Source: Acidovorax sp. MR-S7 (GTDB taxonomy: Bacteria > Pseudomonadota > Gammaproteobacteria > Burkholderiales > Burkholderiaceae_C). From it: a stretch of DNA of 64,000 nucleotides. This document shows positions 45,693 to 54,024 of this stretch, piece by piece. The notes beneath the pieces are model-generated. The model worked only from the letters and a program-made list of their open reading frames with translations. It had not been told where the DNA came from and made no database searches. The DNA lies in NCBI RefSeq assembly GCF_000400995.2, contig NZ_DF238893.1:62001-126000 (forward strand), given 5' to 3'. Every line of letters starts with the position of its first letter. Positions within the stretch are counted from its first letter, which is position 1. Made by a program: the position numbers and the translations under genes.

Positions 45693-47049
45693 CACATTCT
45701 TCCTGCTCCAGCGCGCGCAGGCGGCGGTACAGCGTACGGGGGCTGACGCCCAGCGCCCGCGCCTGCTCGCGGCGCGTGGCCGCGTGGGTGGGGGCGCCGG
45801 GCTGCAGCGCGGCGCGCAGGGCCGCGTTCTCGATGCCGCGCAGCGTGGCCCGCATGGCGGGGGCGGCGGGCGCGGGGGCGGGACTGTCGAACCCGAGGGC
45901 GCGCTCGACGGTCTGCGCGGTGACCACGGGGCCGTCGGTCAGCAGCGCGGCGCGCTCCAGCACGTTGCGCAGTTCGCGCACGTTGCCGGGGAAGGGGTGC
46001 TGGGCCAGGCGCCGCTGGGCCGCGGGCGCCAGCGCCAGGCGCCGGCCGGGAGCGACGCGCTCCAGCAGCGACGCCGCCAGCAGGGGAATGTCCTGCACGC
46101 GCTCGCGCAGCGCGGGCAGCCGGATGGGGAAGGTGCTCAGGCGGTAGTACAGGTCTTCGCGGAAGCGCCCCTCGGCCACCAGCGCGCGCAGGTCGCGGTG
46201 GGTGGCGGCGACGAGGCGGATGTCCGCGCGGCGCAGCTCGGTCTGGCCCACGCGGCGGTAGGTGCCGCTTTCCAGCAGGCGCAGCAGCTTGACCTGCATG
46301 GTGAGAGGAATATCGCCCACCTCGTCGAGGAACAGCGTGCCGCCGTGCGCGGCTTCGACCAGCCCGGCGCGGGCGGCGTGCGCACCGGTGAAGGCGCCGC
46401 GCTCGTGGCCGAACAGCTCGCTCTCGAACAGCGTCTCGGGCAGGCTGGCGCAGTCCACCACCACCAGGGGGCGCGCGGCGCGGGCGCTGGCCTCGTGCAC
46501 GGCGCGGGCGGCCAGCTCCTTGCCGGTGCCCGATTCGCCCAGCAGCAGCACGCTGGCCTGCGAGGGGCCAACGCGCGCGATCAGCTCCAGCAGCGCCTGG
46601 AAGGGCGCGCTGCGGCCGATCATGCCCGGCGCACCGGAGCGGCCCTGGGCGATGCGCAGCGGCTCCATCTTCTCCACGAAGTAGCGCGGCTCGCCGTCCG
46701 CGCCGCGCAGGGGGACCAGCTCGATCTGCACGTATTCCTCGCCGCCCGGCGTGTGGTGCAGGTGCAGCACGCGCTCGCGCTGGCCGCTGTGCAGCGAGCG
46801 CGCGAGCGGGCAGGCCTCGCCCGCCTGGTCGCAGGGCACGGCCGAGTGGTGCGACACCGCGTGGCAGGTGCGTCCCACCACGGGCGCTCCCTGGGCGAAC
46901 TGGCCGCGGTAGGCGGCGTTGGCGGCCACGATGCGGTAGGCGCGGTCGAACAGGATGTGGGGCTCGGGCTGGGCCTCCAGCCAGGAGGCCAGCAGGGACG
47001 GCAGCGCCGCCGGGGGCGCGTCGTCGGGCAGGGAAGGGGCGGTGGTCAC
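45667..47049 (-). CDS. Sigma-54-dependent transcriptional activator with a cysteine-rich PAS domain
   Basis: An enhancer-binding protein of about 460 residues. A PAS domain (about 20-145) holds a C/H cluster with the pattern C-H, HH, PC, then CPL, suggesting a metal or redox sensor. The AAA+ domain has Walker A LLGESGTGKE, the sigma-54-contacting GAFTGA loop in HERGAFTGAHAA, and Walker B TLFLDEVGDI. A Fis-type helix-turn-helix ends it (REQARALGVSPRTLYRRLRA). The start is uncertain. GTG at 47047-47049 leaves the inverted repeat upstream non-coding; GTG at 47106 and TTG at 47214 are also in frame. It is divergent from the Rieske gene, which has a sigma-54-like promoter, so that pair is its probable target. 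Confidence 0.85.
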   Translation of the reverse strand: MTTAPSLPDDAPPAALPSLLASWLEAQPEPHILFDRAYRIVAANAAYRGQFAQGAPVVGRTCHAVSHHSAVPCDQAGEACPLARSLHSGQRERVLHLHHTPGGEEYVQIELVPLRGADGEPRYFVEKMEPLRIAQGRSGAPGMIGRSAPFQALLELIARVGPSQASVLLLGESGTGKELAARAVHEASARAARPLVVVDCASLPETLFESELFGHERGAFTGAHAARAGLVEAAHGGTLFLDEVGDIPLTMQVKLLRLLESGTYRRVGQTELRRADIRLVAATHRDLRALVAEGRFREDLYYRLSTFPIRLPALRERVQDIPLLAASLLERVAPGRRLALAPAAQRRLAQHPFPGNVRELRNVLERAALLTDGPVVTAQTVERALGFDSPAPAPAAPAMRATLRGIENAALRAALQPGAPTHAATRREQARALGVSPRTLYRRLRALEQEECEKMIAGRA

Positions 47050-47069
47050 GGGCGCTGCGGCGGGAGTGG

Positions 47070-47108
47070 AAGTGCCATAGGGTGACGCCAGTGGCAGCGA
47101 TGGCACTT
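47070..47108. promoter_or_regulatory. Probable activator-binding inverted repeat
   Basis: AAGTGCCAT (47070-47078) and ATGGCACTT (47100-47108) are perfect inverted copies 21 bases apart, about 90-120 bases upstream of the sigma-54-like promoter. That is the usual place for an enhancer site. Confidence 0.5.
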
Positions 47109-47192
47109 GACTGGCATCAAACCTCGTGCGCGCCGCAAGCGTAAGCGCCTGTCGGCATTGGTTTTTTTCTGCCGCTCCGGCACGGCGGGCGC

Positions 47193-47208
47193 TGGCACGG
47201 GTCTTGAT
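47193..47208 (+). promoter_or_regulatory. Sigma-54-type promoter of the Rieske-ccoG pair
   Basis: TGGCACG, four bases, TTGAT. The -24 element is perfect. The -12 element has A for C in TTGC. It lies 42 bases before the Rieske ATG. Confidence 0.6.
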
Positions 47209-47249
47209 GTGCAACAGGGCCTATCCCCGCCTTGCATTGGAGTTCCGCC

Positions 47250-47852
47250 ATGTCCGCACCCGCCCTGCCGCCCGACGCCCAACGGCGCACCCTGATCCAC
47301 GCCACCGCCGCAGCGGGCGGCGCCGCCGCCGTGGCGGCGGCCGTGCCCTTCGTCTCCAGCCTGGCGCCCAGCGAGCGGGCGCGCTCCATGGGCGCGGCGG
47401 TGGAGGTGGACATCGCCGCCCTGCAGCCCGGCGAGATGCTGACGGTAGAGTGGCGCGGCAAGCCGGTCTGGGTGGTGCGGCGCACGCCCGCCATGCTGCA
47501 GTCGCTGCAGGGGCACGACGGCGAGTTGGCCGACCCCGCCTCCGCCAAGGACCAGCAGCCGCCCTATGCGCGCAACGCGCACCGCTCCACCCGGCCGGAG
47601 GTGTTCGTGGCCGTCGGCATCTGCACGCACCTGGGCTGCTCGCCCACGCAGGTGCCCGAGGGCGCGCCCCAGGCGACCCTGCTGGGCGCGGGCTGGCCCG
47701 GCGGGTTCTTCTGCCCCTGCCACGGCTCCACCTTCGACAACGCCGGCCGCGTGTACCGCAACAAGCCCGCGCCCACCAACCTGGAAGTGCCGCCGCACCG
47801 CTTCCTGAGCGCCACGCGCCTGCTCATCGGCGAGGACGGCGACGCCGCCTGA
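47250..47852 (+). CDS. petA: Rieske iron-sulfur protein of a cytochrome bc1-type complex
   Basis: A 200-residue Rieske protein, the 2Fe-2S subunit that passes electrons from quinol to cytochrome c1. A Tat-like N-terminus (QRRTLIHATAAAGGAAAVAA) is the membrane anchor. The cluster ligands are in CTHLGCSP and CPCHGSTFD. The length matches PetA. Cytochrome b and c1 genes do not follow; the next gene, 32 bases on, is ccoG. This is therefore probably an extra or stand-alone Rieske protein, or one of a relocated set. A sigma-54-like promoter lies just upstream. Confidence 0.85.
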   Translation: MSAPALPPDAQRRTLIHATAAAGGAAAVAAAVPFVSSLAPSERARSMGAAVEVDIAALQPGEMLTVEWRGKPVWVVRRTPAMLQSLQGHDGELADPASAKDQQPPYARNAHRSTRPEVFVAVGICTHLGCSPTQVPEGAPQATLLGAGWPGGFFCPCHGSTFDNAGRVYRNKPAPTNLEVPPHRFLSATRLLIGEDGDAA

Positions 47853-47884
47853 GCCACGCCCCACCACAACAACAACGATCCGCC

Positions 47885-49288
47885 ATGCCCACGCCCCAGA
47901 CCTCCACGCCCGCCGCACACGACGGCTACATCGACCTGTACGAGGCCAAGAAGAAGATCTACCCCCGCGCCATCGGCGGCCTGTTCACGCGCTGGCGCTG
48001 GGCGCTGGTGTGGCTCACGCAAATCGTGTTCTACGGCCTGCCGTGGTTCCAGTGGGGCGGGCGGCAGATGGTGCTGTTCGACCTGGGCGCGCGGCGCTTC
48101 TACCTGTTCGGGCTGGTGCTCTACCCGCAGGACTTCATCTATCTCACGGGCCTGCTCATCATCTCGGCGCTGTCGCTGTTCCTGTTCACCGCCGTGGCCG
48201 GGCGCCTGTGGTGCGGCTTCGCCTGCCCGCAGACGGTCTACACCGAGATCTTCCTGTGGATCGAGCGCCGCATCGAGGGCGACCGCAGCGCCCGCATGCG
48301 GCTGGACCGCAGCCCCTGGAGCCTGGACAAGCTCTGGCGCAAGGCGCTCAAGCAGGCGGCGTGGATCGCCGTGGCGCTGTGGACCGGCTTCACCTTCGTG
48401 GGCTACTTCGTGCCCATCCGCCAGCTCGCGCCGCAGCTGCTGGCCCTGCAGGGCACGTGGCAGATCTTCTGGGTGGGCTTCTACGGCTTCGCCACCTATG
48501 GTTTCGCGGGCCACATGCGCGAGCAGGTGTGCAAGTACATGTGCCCCTACGCGCGCTTCCAGAGCGCGATGTTCGACAAGGACACGCTCATCGTCACCTA
48601 CGACACCCCCCGCGGCGAGCCGCGCGGCGCGCGCGGCAAGAAGGCGCCGGCGCAGGGCCTGGGCGACTGCATCGACTGCGGGCTGTGCGTGCAGGTCTGC
48701 CCCACGGGCATCGACATCCGCGGCGGGCTGCAGTACGAGTGCATCGGCTGCGGCATGTGCGTGGATGCGTGCAACTCGGTCATGGACAAGGTGCATCTCC
48801 CCCGCGGCCTGGTGCGCTACGCCACGCAGAACGGCATGCGCCAGGCCTGGAGCAGCGCACAGATGCTGCGCCGCGTGCTGCGCCCGCGCGTGCTGGTCTA
48901 CAGCACGGTGCTGCTGGCGCTGTGCATCGCCATGCTGGCCAGCCTGGCCACGCGCACCCCGCTCAAGGTGGACGTGGTGCGCGACCGCGCGGCCCTGGCG
49001 CGGCTGGTGGAGGGCGGGCAGATCGAGAACATCTACCGCCTGCAGGTGATGAACGCCACCGAGGGACCCCGGCGCTACCGCATCGAGGCGCAGGGGTTGC
49101 CGCAGGTGCGGGTGGCCTCGGAGCCCGAGGTGGATGTGGGCCCCGCCGAGTCGCGCTGGGTGCCGGTGCGGCTGCGCGCGCCCTACGGCGCGGCGCCGGC
49201 AGGGTCGCACGCCGTGCGCTTCGAGGTGCGGGAGGTGGACGGCACGGCGCAGGTGTCGGAAAAGTCCGTGTTCCTCGTGCCCCGCTGA
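47885..49288 (+). CDS. ccoG: Cytochrome c oxidase accessory protein CcoG (RdxA/FixG)
   Basis: A 467-residue polytopic membrane iron-sulfur protein involved in copper handling during cbb3 oxidase assembly. It has the CcoG layout. Four to five membrane segments include RLWCGFACPQTVYTEIFLW and REQVCKYMCPYARFQ. Then come two [4Fe-4S] motifs, CIDCGLCVQVCPTG and CIGCGMCVDACNSV. A last membrane helix (VLVYSTVLLALCIAMLASLA) leads to a periplasmic immunoglobulin-like domain. No ccoNOQP genes lie in the window. It is cotranscribed with the Rieske gene. Confidence 0.93.
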   Translation: MPTPQTSTPAAHDGYIDLYEAKKKIYPRAIGGLFTRWRWALVWLTQIVFYGLPWFQWGGRQMVLFDLGARRFYLFGLVLYPQDFIYLTGLLIISALSLFLFTAVAGRLWCGFACPQTVYTEIFLWIERRIEGDRSARMRLDRSPWSLDKLWRKALKQAAWIAVALWTGFTFVGYFVPIRQLAPQLLALQGTWQIFWVGFYGFATYGFAGHMREQVCKYMCPYARFQSAMFDKDTLIVTYDTPRGEPRGARGKKAPAQGLGDCIDCGLCVQVCPTGIDIRGGLQYECIGCGMCVDACNSVMDKVHLPRGLVRYATQNGMRQAWSSAQMLRRVLRPRVLVYSTVLLALCIAMLASLATRTPLKVDVVRDRAALARLVEGGQIENIYRLQVMNATEGPRRYRIEAQGLPQVRVASEPEVDVGPAESRWVPVRLRAPYGAAPAGSHAVRFEVREVDGTAQVSEKSVFLVPR

Positions 49289-49303
49289 TCAAGCATCGAA
49301 TGC

Positions 49304-49346
49304 GGCCCCAGCGCTTGACAGACAAGCGCTGGCAGCTATGGAAACA
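49304..49346 (+). repeat. Dispersed palindromic element, copy 16
   Basis: CGGCCCCAGCGCTTGACAGA, CAAGCGCTGGCAGCTATGGA, AA. It lies between convergent ccoG and the PACE gene. The CCAGCGCTT/AAGCGCTGG stem is perfect. Confidence 0.85.
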
Positions 49347-49351
49347 GGAGC

Positions 49352-49816
49352 CTACGAGGCCGCGGCCACCGCCTGGGCCGAGGCCGGCAGACCGAAGACG
49401 CGGTCGAACGACCAGTTGAACACGTAGGTGTAGACCAGGAAGAACAGCAGCAGCCCGGCCTCCATCAGCGTGGCCTCCCACAGGCCCACGCCGAACCACC
49501 ACGCCATCAGCGGGATCAGCACCAGCGCCAGCCCGCCCTCGAAGCCCACCGCGTGCACCACCCGGCGCAGCACGGAGCGGCCCTTGACACGCTGGCGCGC
49601 CTCCCACTTCTCGAACAGCGTGTTGAAGCTCACGTTCCAGACGATGGCGATGACGGACGCGGCCACCGCCATCGCGCCGGAAGCGCCCGCGCCCTGGCCG
49701 ATGGCCATGAACAGCAGGCTGGAGACGGCGATGGCGATCAGCTCGTACAGCGCCACGAAAACCACCCGGCGCTTGGCGCCCTGCAGGCCGGTGGCCTGTG
49801 TTGTTGTTGCATTCAT
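49352..49816 (-). CDS. PACE-family multidrug efflux protein
   Basis: A 154-residue inner-membrane protein with four predicted helices, arranged as two bacterial transmembrane-pair (BTP) repeats. This is the architecture of the proteobacterial antimicrobial compound efflux (PACE) family, typified by AceI of Acinetobacter. Family-like blocks are VFVALYELIAIAVSSLLF and VIAIVWNVSFNTLFEKWEAR in the first repeat, and RVVHAVGFEGGLALVLIPLM and VYTYVFNWSFDRVFGLP in the second. It is divergent from a LysR gene, the same arrangement as aceI-aceR, which suggests inducible control. The substrate cannot be told from sequence. Confidence 0.88.
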   Translation of the reverse strand: MNATTTQATGLQGAKRRVVFVALYELIAIAVSSLLFMAIGQGAGASGAMAVAASVIAIVWNVSFNTLFEKWEARQRVKGRSVLRRVVHAVGFEGGLALVLIPLMAWWFGVGLWEATLMEAGLLLFFLVYTYVFNWSFDRVFGLPASAQAVAAAS

Positions 49817-49887
49817 GCCGCGCAGTGTATGCGTTGAAAATTGAAGAAAAAAGTCATCTTCTTTCAGATTATTTGATAGATTGCGCC
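49817..49887. promoter_or_regulatory. Divergent control region of the PACE and LysR genes
   Basis: A 71-base AT-rich gap with an inverted GAAGA (49843-49847) and TCTTC (49857-49861), nine bases apart, a plausible LysR-type site. Confidence 0.45.
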
Positions 49888-50781
49888 ATGGCCTTCACCT
49901 CCGACAGCGCGCAGGTCTTCCTGGCCGTGCTCGACCACGGCTCCTTCTCCGCGGCCGCGCGGGCGCTCTCGCGCGTGCCCTCGGCCGTCAGCATGGCCAT
50001 GGCCCACCTGGAGGCCGAGCTGGACCTGCCCCTGTTCGACCGCGCCGGCCGCGAACCCCGCCCCACCCCGGCGGCGCGCGCGCTGGAGCCCCAGGCGCGG
50101 CTGCTGGCAGCGCAGCTGCAGCAGCTCAACGCGCAGGCGCTGGCGCTGCACCAGGGGCTGGAGGAGCGGCTGACGCTGGCCATCGCCCCCGAGCTGCTCG
50201 CCGCCCCCTGGCACGGCCCGCTGGCCACGCTGGCGCAGGAGCACCCGCTGCTGCAGGTGGAGGTGCTGGCCGCGCCGCAGGCCGACGCGCTGGCCATGCT
50301 GCACGCCGGGCGCGCGCAGCTCGCGCTGGTGTTCGAGCGGCCCAGCATGGACGGGCGCGAGGGCTTCCAGGAAGTGGGCAGCGAAACGCTGGTAGCCGTC
50401 ATGTCCCCACGCCACCCGCTGCTGGCCGCCGGCACGCCGCTGCGCGAGGAGCACCTGACCGGCACGCGCCAGATCGTGGTGGCCGGGCGCGACCTGGCGC
50501 AGACCGACCCGCGCTTCGTCTTCGCGCGCCACCACTGGCGCACCGACAACCACCTGGCCGCGCTGGGCCTGATCGAGGCCGGCCTGGGCTGGGGCTGGCA
50601 GCCGCGCGCGCTGGTGCAGCCGCGCATCGCCGCCGGCACGCTGGCCGAGCTGCCCCTGGCCAACCTGACCAACGGCGTGGAGCTGTGGGTGGACGTGGTC
50701 TGGTCCAAGGAGCGGCCGCTGGGCCTGGGCGCGCAGCGCTTCGTGGCGCTGATGGCGCCACACGCGAGCGGGCCACAATAG
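49888..50781 (+). CDS. LysR-family regulator, probable controller of the PACE pump
   Basis: A 297-residue LysR-type regulator. The N-terminal winged helix-turn-helix (VFLAVLDHGSFSAAARALSR, VPSAVSMAMAHLEAELDLPL, FDR) is standard. A linker helix follows, then the two-lobed effector domain (RLTLAIAPELLAAPWHGPLA onward). The ATG at 49888 sits 71 bases from the divergent PACE start. That geometry is the classic one for a LysR regulator acting on its neighbour. The next gene begins four bases after its stop, so PPK2 may be cotranscribed. Confidence 0.9.
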   Translation: MAFTSDSAQVFLAVLDHGSFSAAARALSRVPSAVSMAMAHLEAELDLPLFDRAGREPRPTPAARALEPQARLLAAQLQQLNAQALALHQGLEERLTLAIAPELLAAPWHGPLATLAQEHPLLQVEVLAAPQADALAMLHAGRAQLALVFERPSMDGREGFQEVGSETLVAVMSPRHPLLAAGTPLREEHLTGTRQIVVAGRDLAQTDPRFVFARHHWRTDNHLAALGLIEAGLGWGWQPRALVQPRIAAGTLAELPLANLTNGVELWVDVVWSKERPLGLGAQRFVALMAPHASGPQ

Positions 50782-50785
50782 CCCC

Positions 50786-51655
50786 ATGCCCTCCTCCCTC
50801 CTCTTCCCCTTCGACATCGCCGACCGCACGCTGGCGCAGCGCTGGCAGCCGTGGCAGCCCCCGCTGAACGGGCAGGGCCAGGACTTCCGCCTGAAGGCCC
50901 TCGACCCCGGCGCCAAGCCCTTCTCCGGCGGCGACAAGGCGCAGGACAAGGCCCGCGTGGAGGAGCTGGCGCTGGAGCTGGACGCACTGCAGAACCTGCT
51001 GTACGCCGACAAGCGCTTCAAGCTACTGGTGGTGCTGCAAGGCATGGATACGGCCGGCAAGGACGGCACGGTGCGCGGCGTGTTCGGCCGCATGAGCGCC
51101 CTGGGCGTGCACGCCGTGGGCTGGAAGGCGCCCACGGAGCTGGAGCGCGCGCACGACTACCTGTGGCGCATCCACCAGCAGGTGCCCGGCGCGGGCGAGC
51201 TGACGGTGTTCAACCGCAGCCACTACGAGGACGTGCTGGTGCCCGTGGTGGGCGGCTGGATCACGCCCGCGCAGCAGCGCCAGCGCTTCGCGCACATCAA
51301 CGACTTCGAACGCATGCTGTCCGAGACCGGCACGGTGATCGTGAAGTTCATGCTGCACATCAGCAAGGACGAGCAGCGCCAGCGCCTGCAGGAGCGCCTG
51401 GACGACCCGGCCAAGCACTGGAAGTTCGACCAGGGCGACATCGCCGTGCGCAAGCAGTGGGACGACTACCAGCGCGCCTACGAGCAGCTGCTGCCCGCCA
51501 CCCACACGCCCTGGGCGCCGTGGACCGTCGTGCCGGCCGACTCCAAGACCCACCGCAACCTGATGGTCGCCACGCTGCTGCGCGCCGTGCTGCAACGCCT
51601 GGACCTGCGCTACCCGCCGGGCGACCCGGCGCTGGACGGCATCCGCATCCAATAA
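50786..51655 (+). CDS. ppk2: PPK2-family polyphosphate kinase
   Basis: A 289-residue cytoplasmic PPK2 enzyme that transfers phosphate between polyphosphate and nucleotides. Walker A is LQGMDTAGKDGTVRGVFG. The Walker B/lid blocks are TVFNRSHYEDVLVPVV and KFMLHISKDEQRQRL, then the C-terminal KTHRNLMVATLL. A single PPK2 domain of this length with the GMDxAGKD form suits class I or III enzymes, which phosphorylate nucleoside mono- or diphosphates; I cannot separate them by eye. A repeat copy follows six bases after the stop. Confidence 0.9.
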   Translation: MPSSLLFPFDIADRTLAQRWQPWQPPLNGQGQDFRLKALDPGAKPFSGGDKAQDKARVEELALELDALQNLLYADKRFKLLVVLQGMDTAGKDGTVRGVFGRMSALGVHAVGWKAPTELERAHDYLWRIHQQVPGAGELTVFNRSHYEDVLVPVVGGWITPAQQRQRFAHINDFERMLSETGTVIVKFMLHISKDEQRQRLQERLDDPAKHWKFDQGDIAVRKQWDDYQRAYEQLLPATHTPWAPWTVVPADSKTHRNLMVATLLRAVLQRLDLRYPPGDPALDGIRIQ

Positions 51656-51660
51656 CAGCC

Positions 51661-51707
51661 AAAACCGGCTCCAGCGCTTATCCAGCAAGCGCTAGCAGCT
51701 CTTTTTT
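51661..51707 (+). repeat. Dispersed palindromic element, copy 17
   Basis: AAAACCGGCTCCAGCGCTTA, TCCAGCAAGCGCTAGCAGCT, CTTTTTT. It lies between ppk2 and gdhA. Confidence 0.85.
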
Positions 51708-51742
51708 CAGGAGCAAACCGCCCGCATGGCGTCCGCCGAATC

Positions 51743-51759
51743 CATGCACGCCGTGCATG
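51743..51759. promoter_or_regulatory. Palindrome upstream of glutamate dehydrogenase
   Basis: CATGCAC, GCC, GTGCATG: a perfect 7-bp inverted repeat about 85 bases before the gdhA ATG. It is a possible operator. Confidence 0.4.
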
Positions 51760-51842
51760 CCATCGAAACAGGGCGGCGTTGGACAGCGCTCGGGGGCAGG
51801 CATACAGTGGCCGGCTGACAGATTTCCCACAAGGACCCTCCC

Positions 51843-53147
<1,305 letters not shown>

Positions 53148-53151
53148 AGCC

Positions 53152-53892
53152 TCAGCGTTGCGCGATCAGCTCGCGCATCTGCCGCGCGACGAGTTCCTGC
53201 CGCTCGCGGCCCATGCGTGACTTGATCGAGGCCACGCTCACGCCGCCGACGATGTTGCCCAGCGGGTCGCGCAGCGCCACGCCCACGCCCACCACGCCGG
53301 ACACGGCGTGGTTGCCGATCACCGCGTAGCCGTCCGTGCGCGCCTGCGCCACCATGCCGCGCAGCGCGGCCATGGTGAGGTTGCGGTAGTAGGGCAGCCG
53401 CTCGCGGTTGGCGCGGATCAGCGCGTCCGCGTCGCGCGCAGGCATCTCCGCCAGCATCGCCAGGCCGCCCGCGCCCACGCCGATGGGCTGGCGGTGGCCC
53501 ACGTTCACGGCCAGCGCCTGGATCATGTAGGTGCCGATGGCGCGGGCGATGCACAGGGTGTCGAAGCCGCTCTGCACCACGAGGAAGGTGGCATCGCCCG
53601 TGGCCTGCGCGATCTCTTCCAGCAGCGGGCCGTAGGTCTCCTGGATCGGCGCCTCGTTGCCCGCGGCCTTGGCGAGCTGCTGGCAGTACGGCCCCAGCGC
53701 GTAGCGCTTGCCCGTCTCGTGCTGCATCACCAGCCCCTCGCGCACCAGGCTGCCCAGCAGGCGGTGGACCGTGGGGCGCTCCAGGTCGCTGAGCGCGGCG
53801 AGGTCCGTCAGACGCACGCCCGAAGGGTGGTGCGCGGCGACGAGCTTGAGCAGCTCGATGCCCCGTTCCAGGGTTTGCGTGCCGTGTGCCAT
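53152..53892 (-). CDS. IclR-family transcriptional regulator
   Basis: A 246-residue regulator. The N-terminal winged helix-turn-helix (GIELLKLVAAHHPSGVRLTD, LAALSDLERPTVHRLLGSLV) is followed by the IclR effector domain (ATFLVVQSGFDTLCIARAIG, VNVGHRQPIGVGAGGLAMLA, VSGVVGVGVALRDPLGNIVG). The ATG at 53890-53892 begins MAHGTQTLERG, the usual IclR start. It is divergent from a thiolase/acyl-CoA-ligase/Bug operon, and palindromic sites lie at both ends of the shared region, so it most likely controls that operon and itself. Confidence 0.92.
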   Translation of the reverse strand: MAHGTQTLERGIELLKLVAAHHPSGVRLTDLAALSDLERPTVHRLLGSLVREGLVMQHETGKRYALGPYCQQLAKAAGNEAPIQETYGPLLEEIAQATGDATFLVVQSGFDTLCIARAIGTYMIQALAVNVGHRQPIGVGAGGLAMLAEMPARDADALIRANRERLPYYRNLTMAALRGMVAQARTDGYAVIGNHAVSGVVGVGVALRDPLGNIVGGVSVASIKSRMGRERQELVARQMRELIAQR

Positions 53893-53894
53893 TT

Positions 53895-53995
53895 TTCCAA
53901 TATCTGGAAATCCAAGAATCGCCGGGAGGCCAATTCTATGCTTTGCCGCAACGCATTCTTTTTCACGCGGCCTGCGATAAGTCCAGATATTGGAA
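53895..53995. promoter_or_regulatory. Pair of palindromic operators for the IclR regulator
   Basis: TTCCAATATCTGGAA (53895-53909) and its inverse TCCAGATATTGGAA (53982-53995) share arms TTCCA/TGGAA around a five-base centre. One lies against the IclR start, the other 30 bases before the thiolase ATG. Confidence 0.6.
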
Positions 53996-54024
53996 TTCCA
54001 GGCCATCGACTCCAAGGAAGTGGC

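Noticed and set aside
45667-47214. TTG at 47214 as the start of the sigma-54 regulator
   Set aside because: It would put the inverted repeat and the sigma-54-like promoter of the divergent gene inside the coding sequence, and the added residues have no domain character. The true start remains uncertain.
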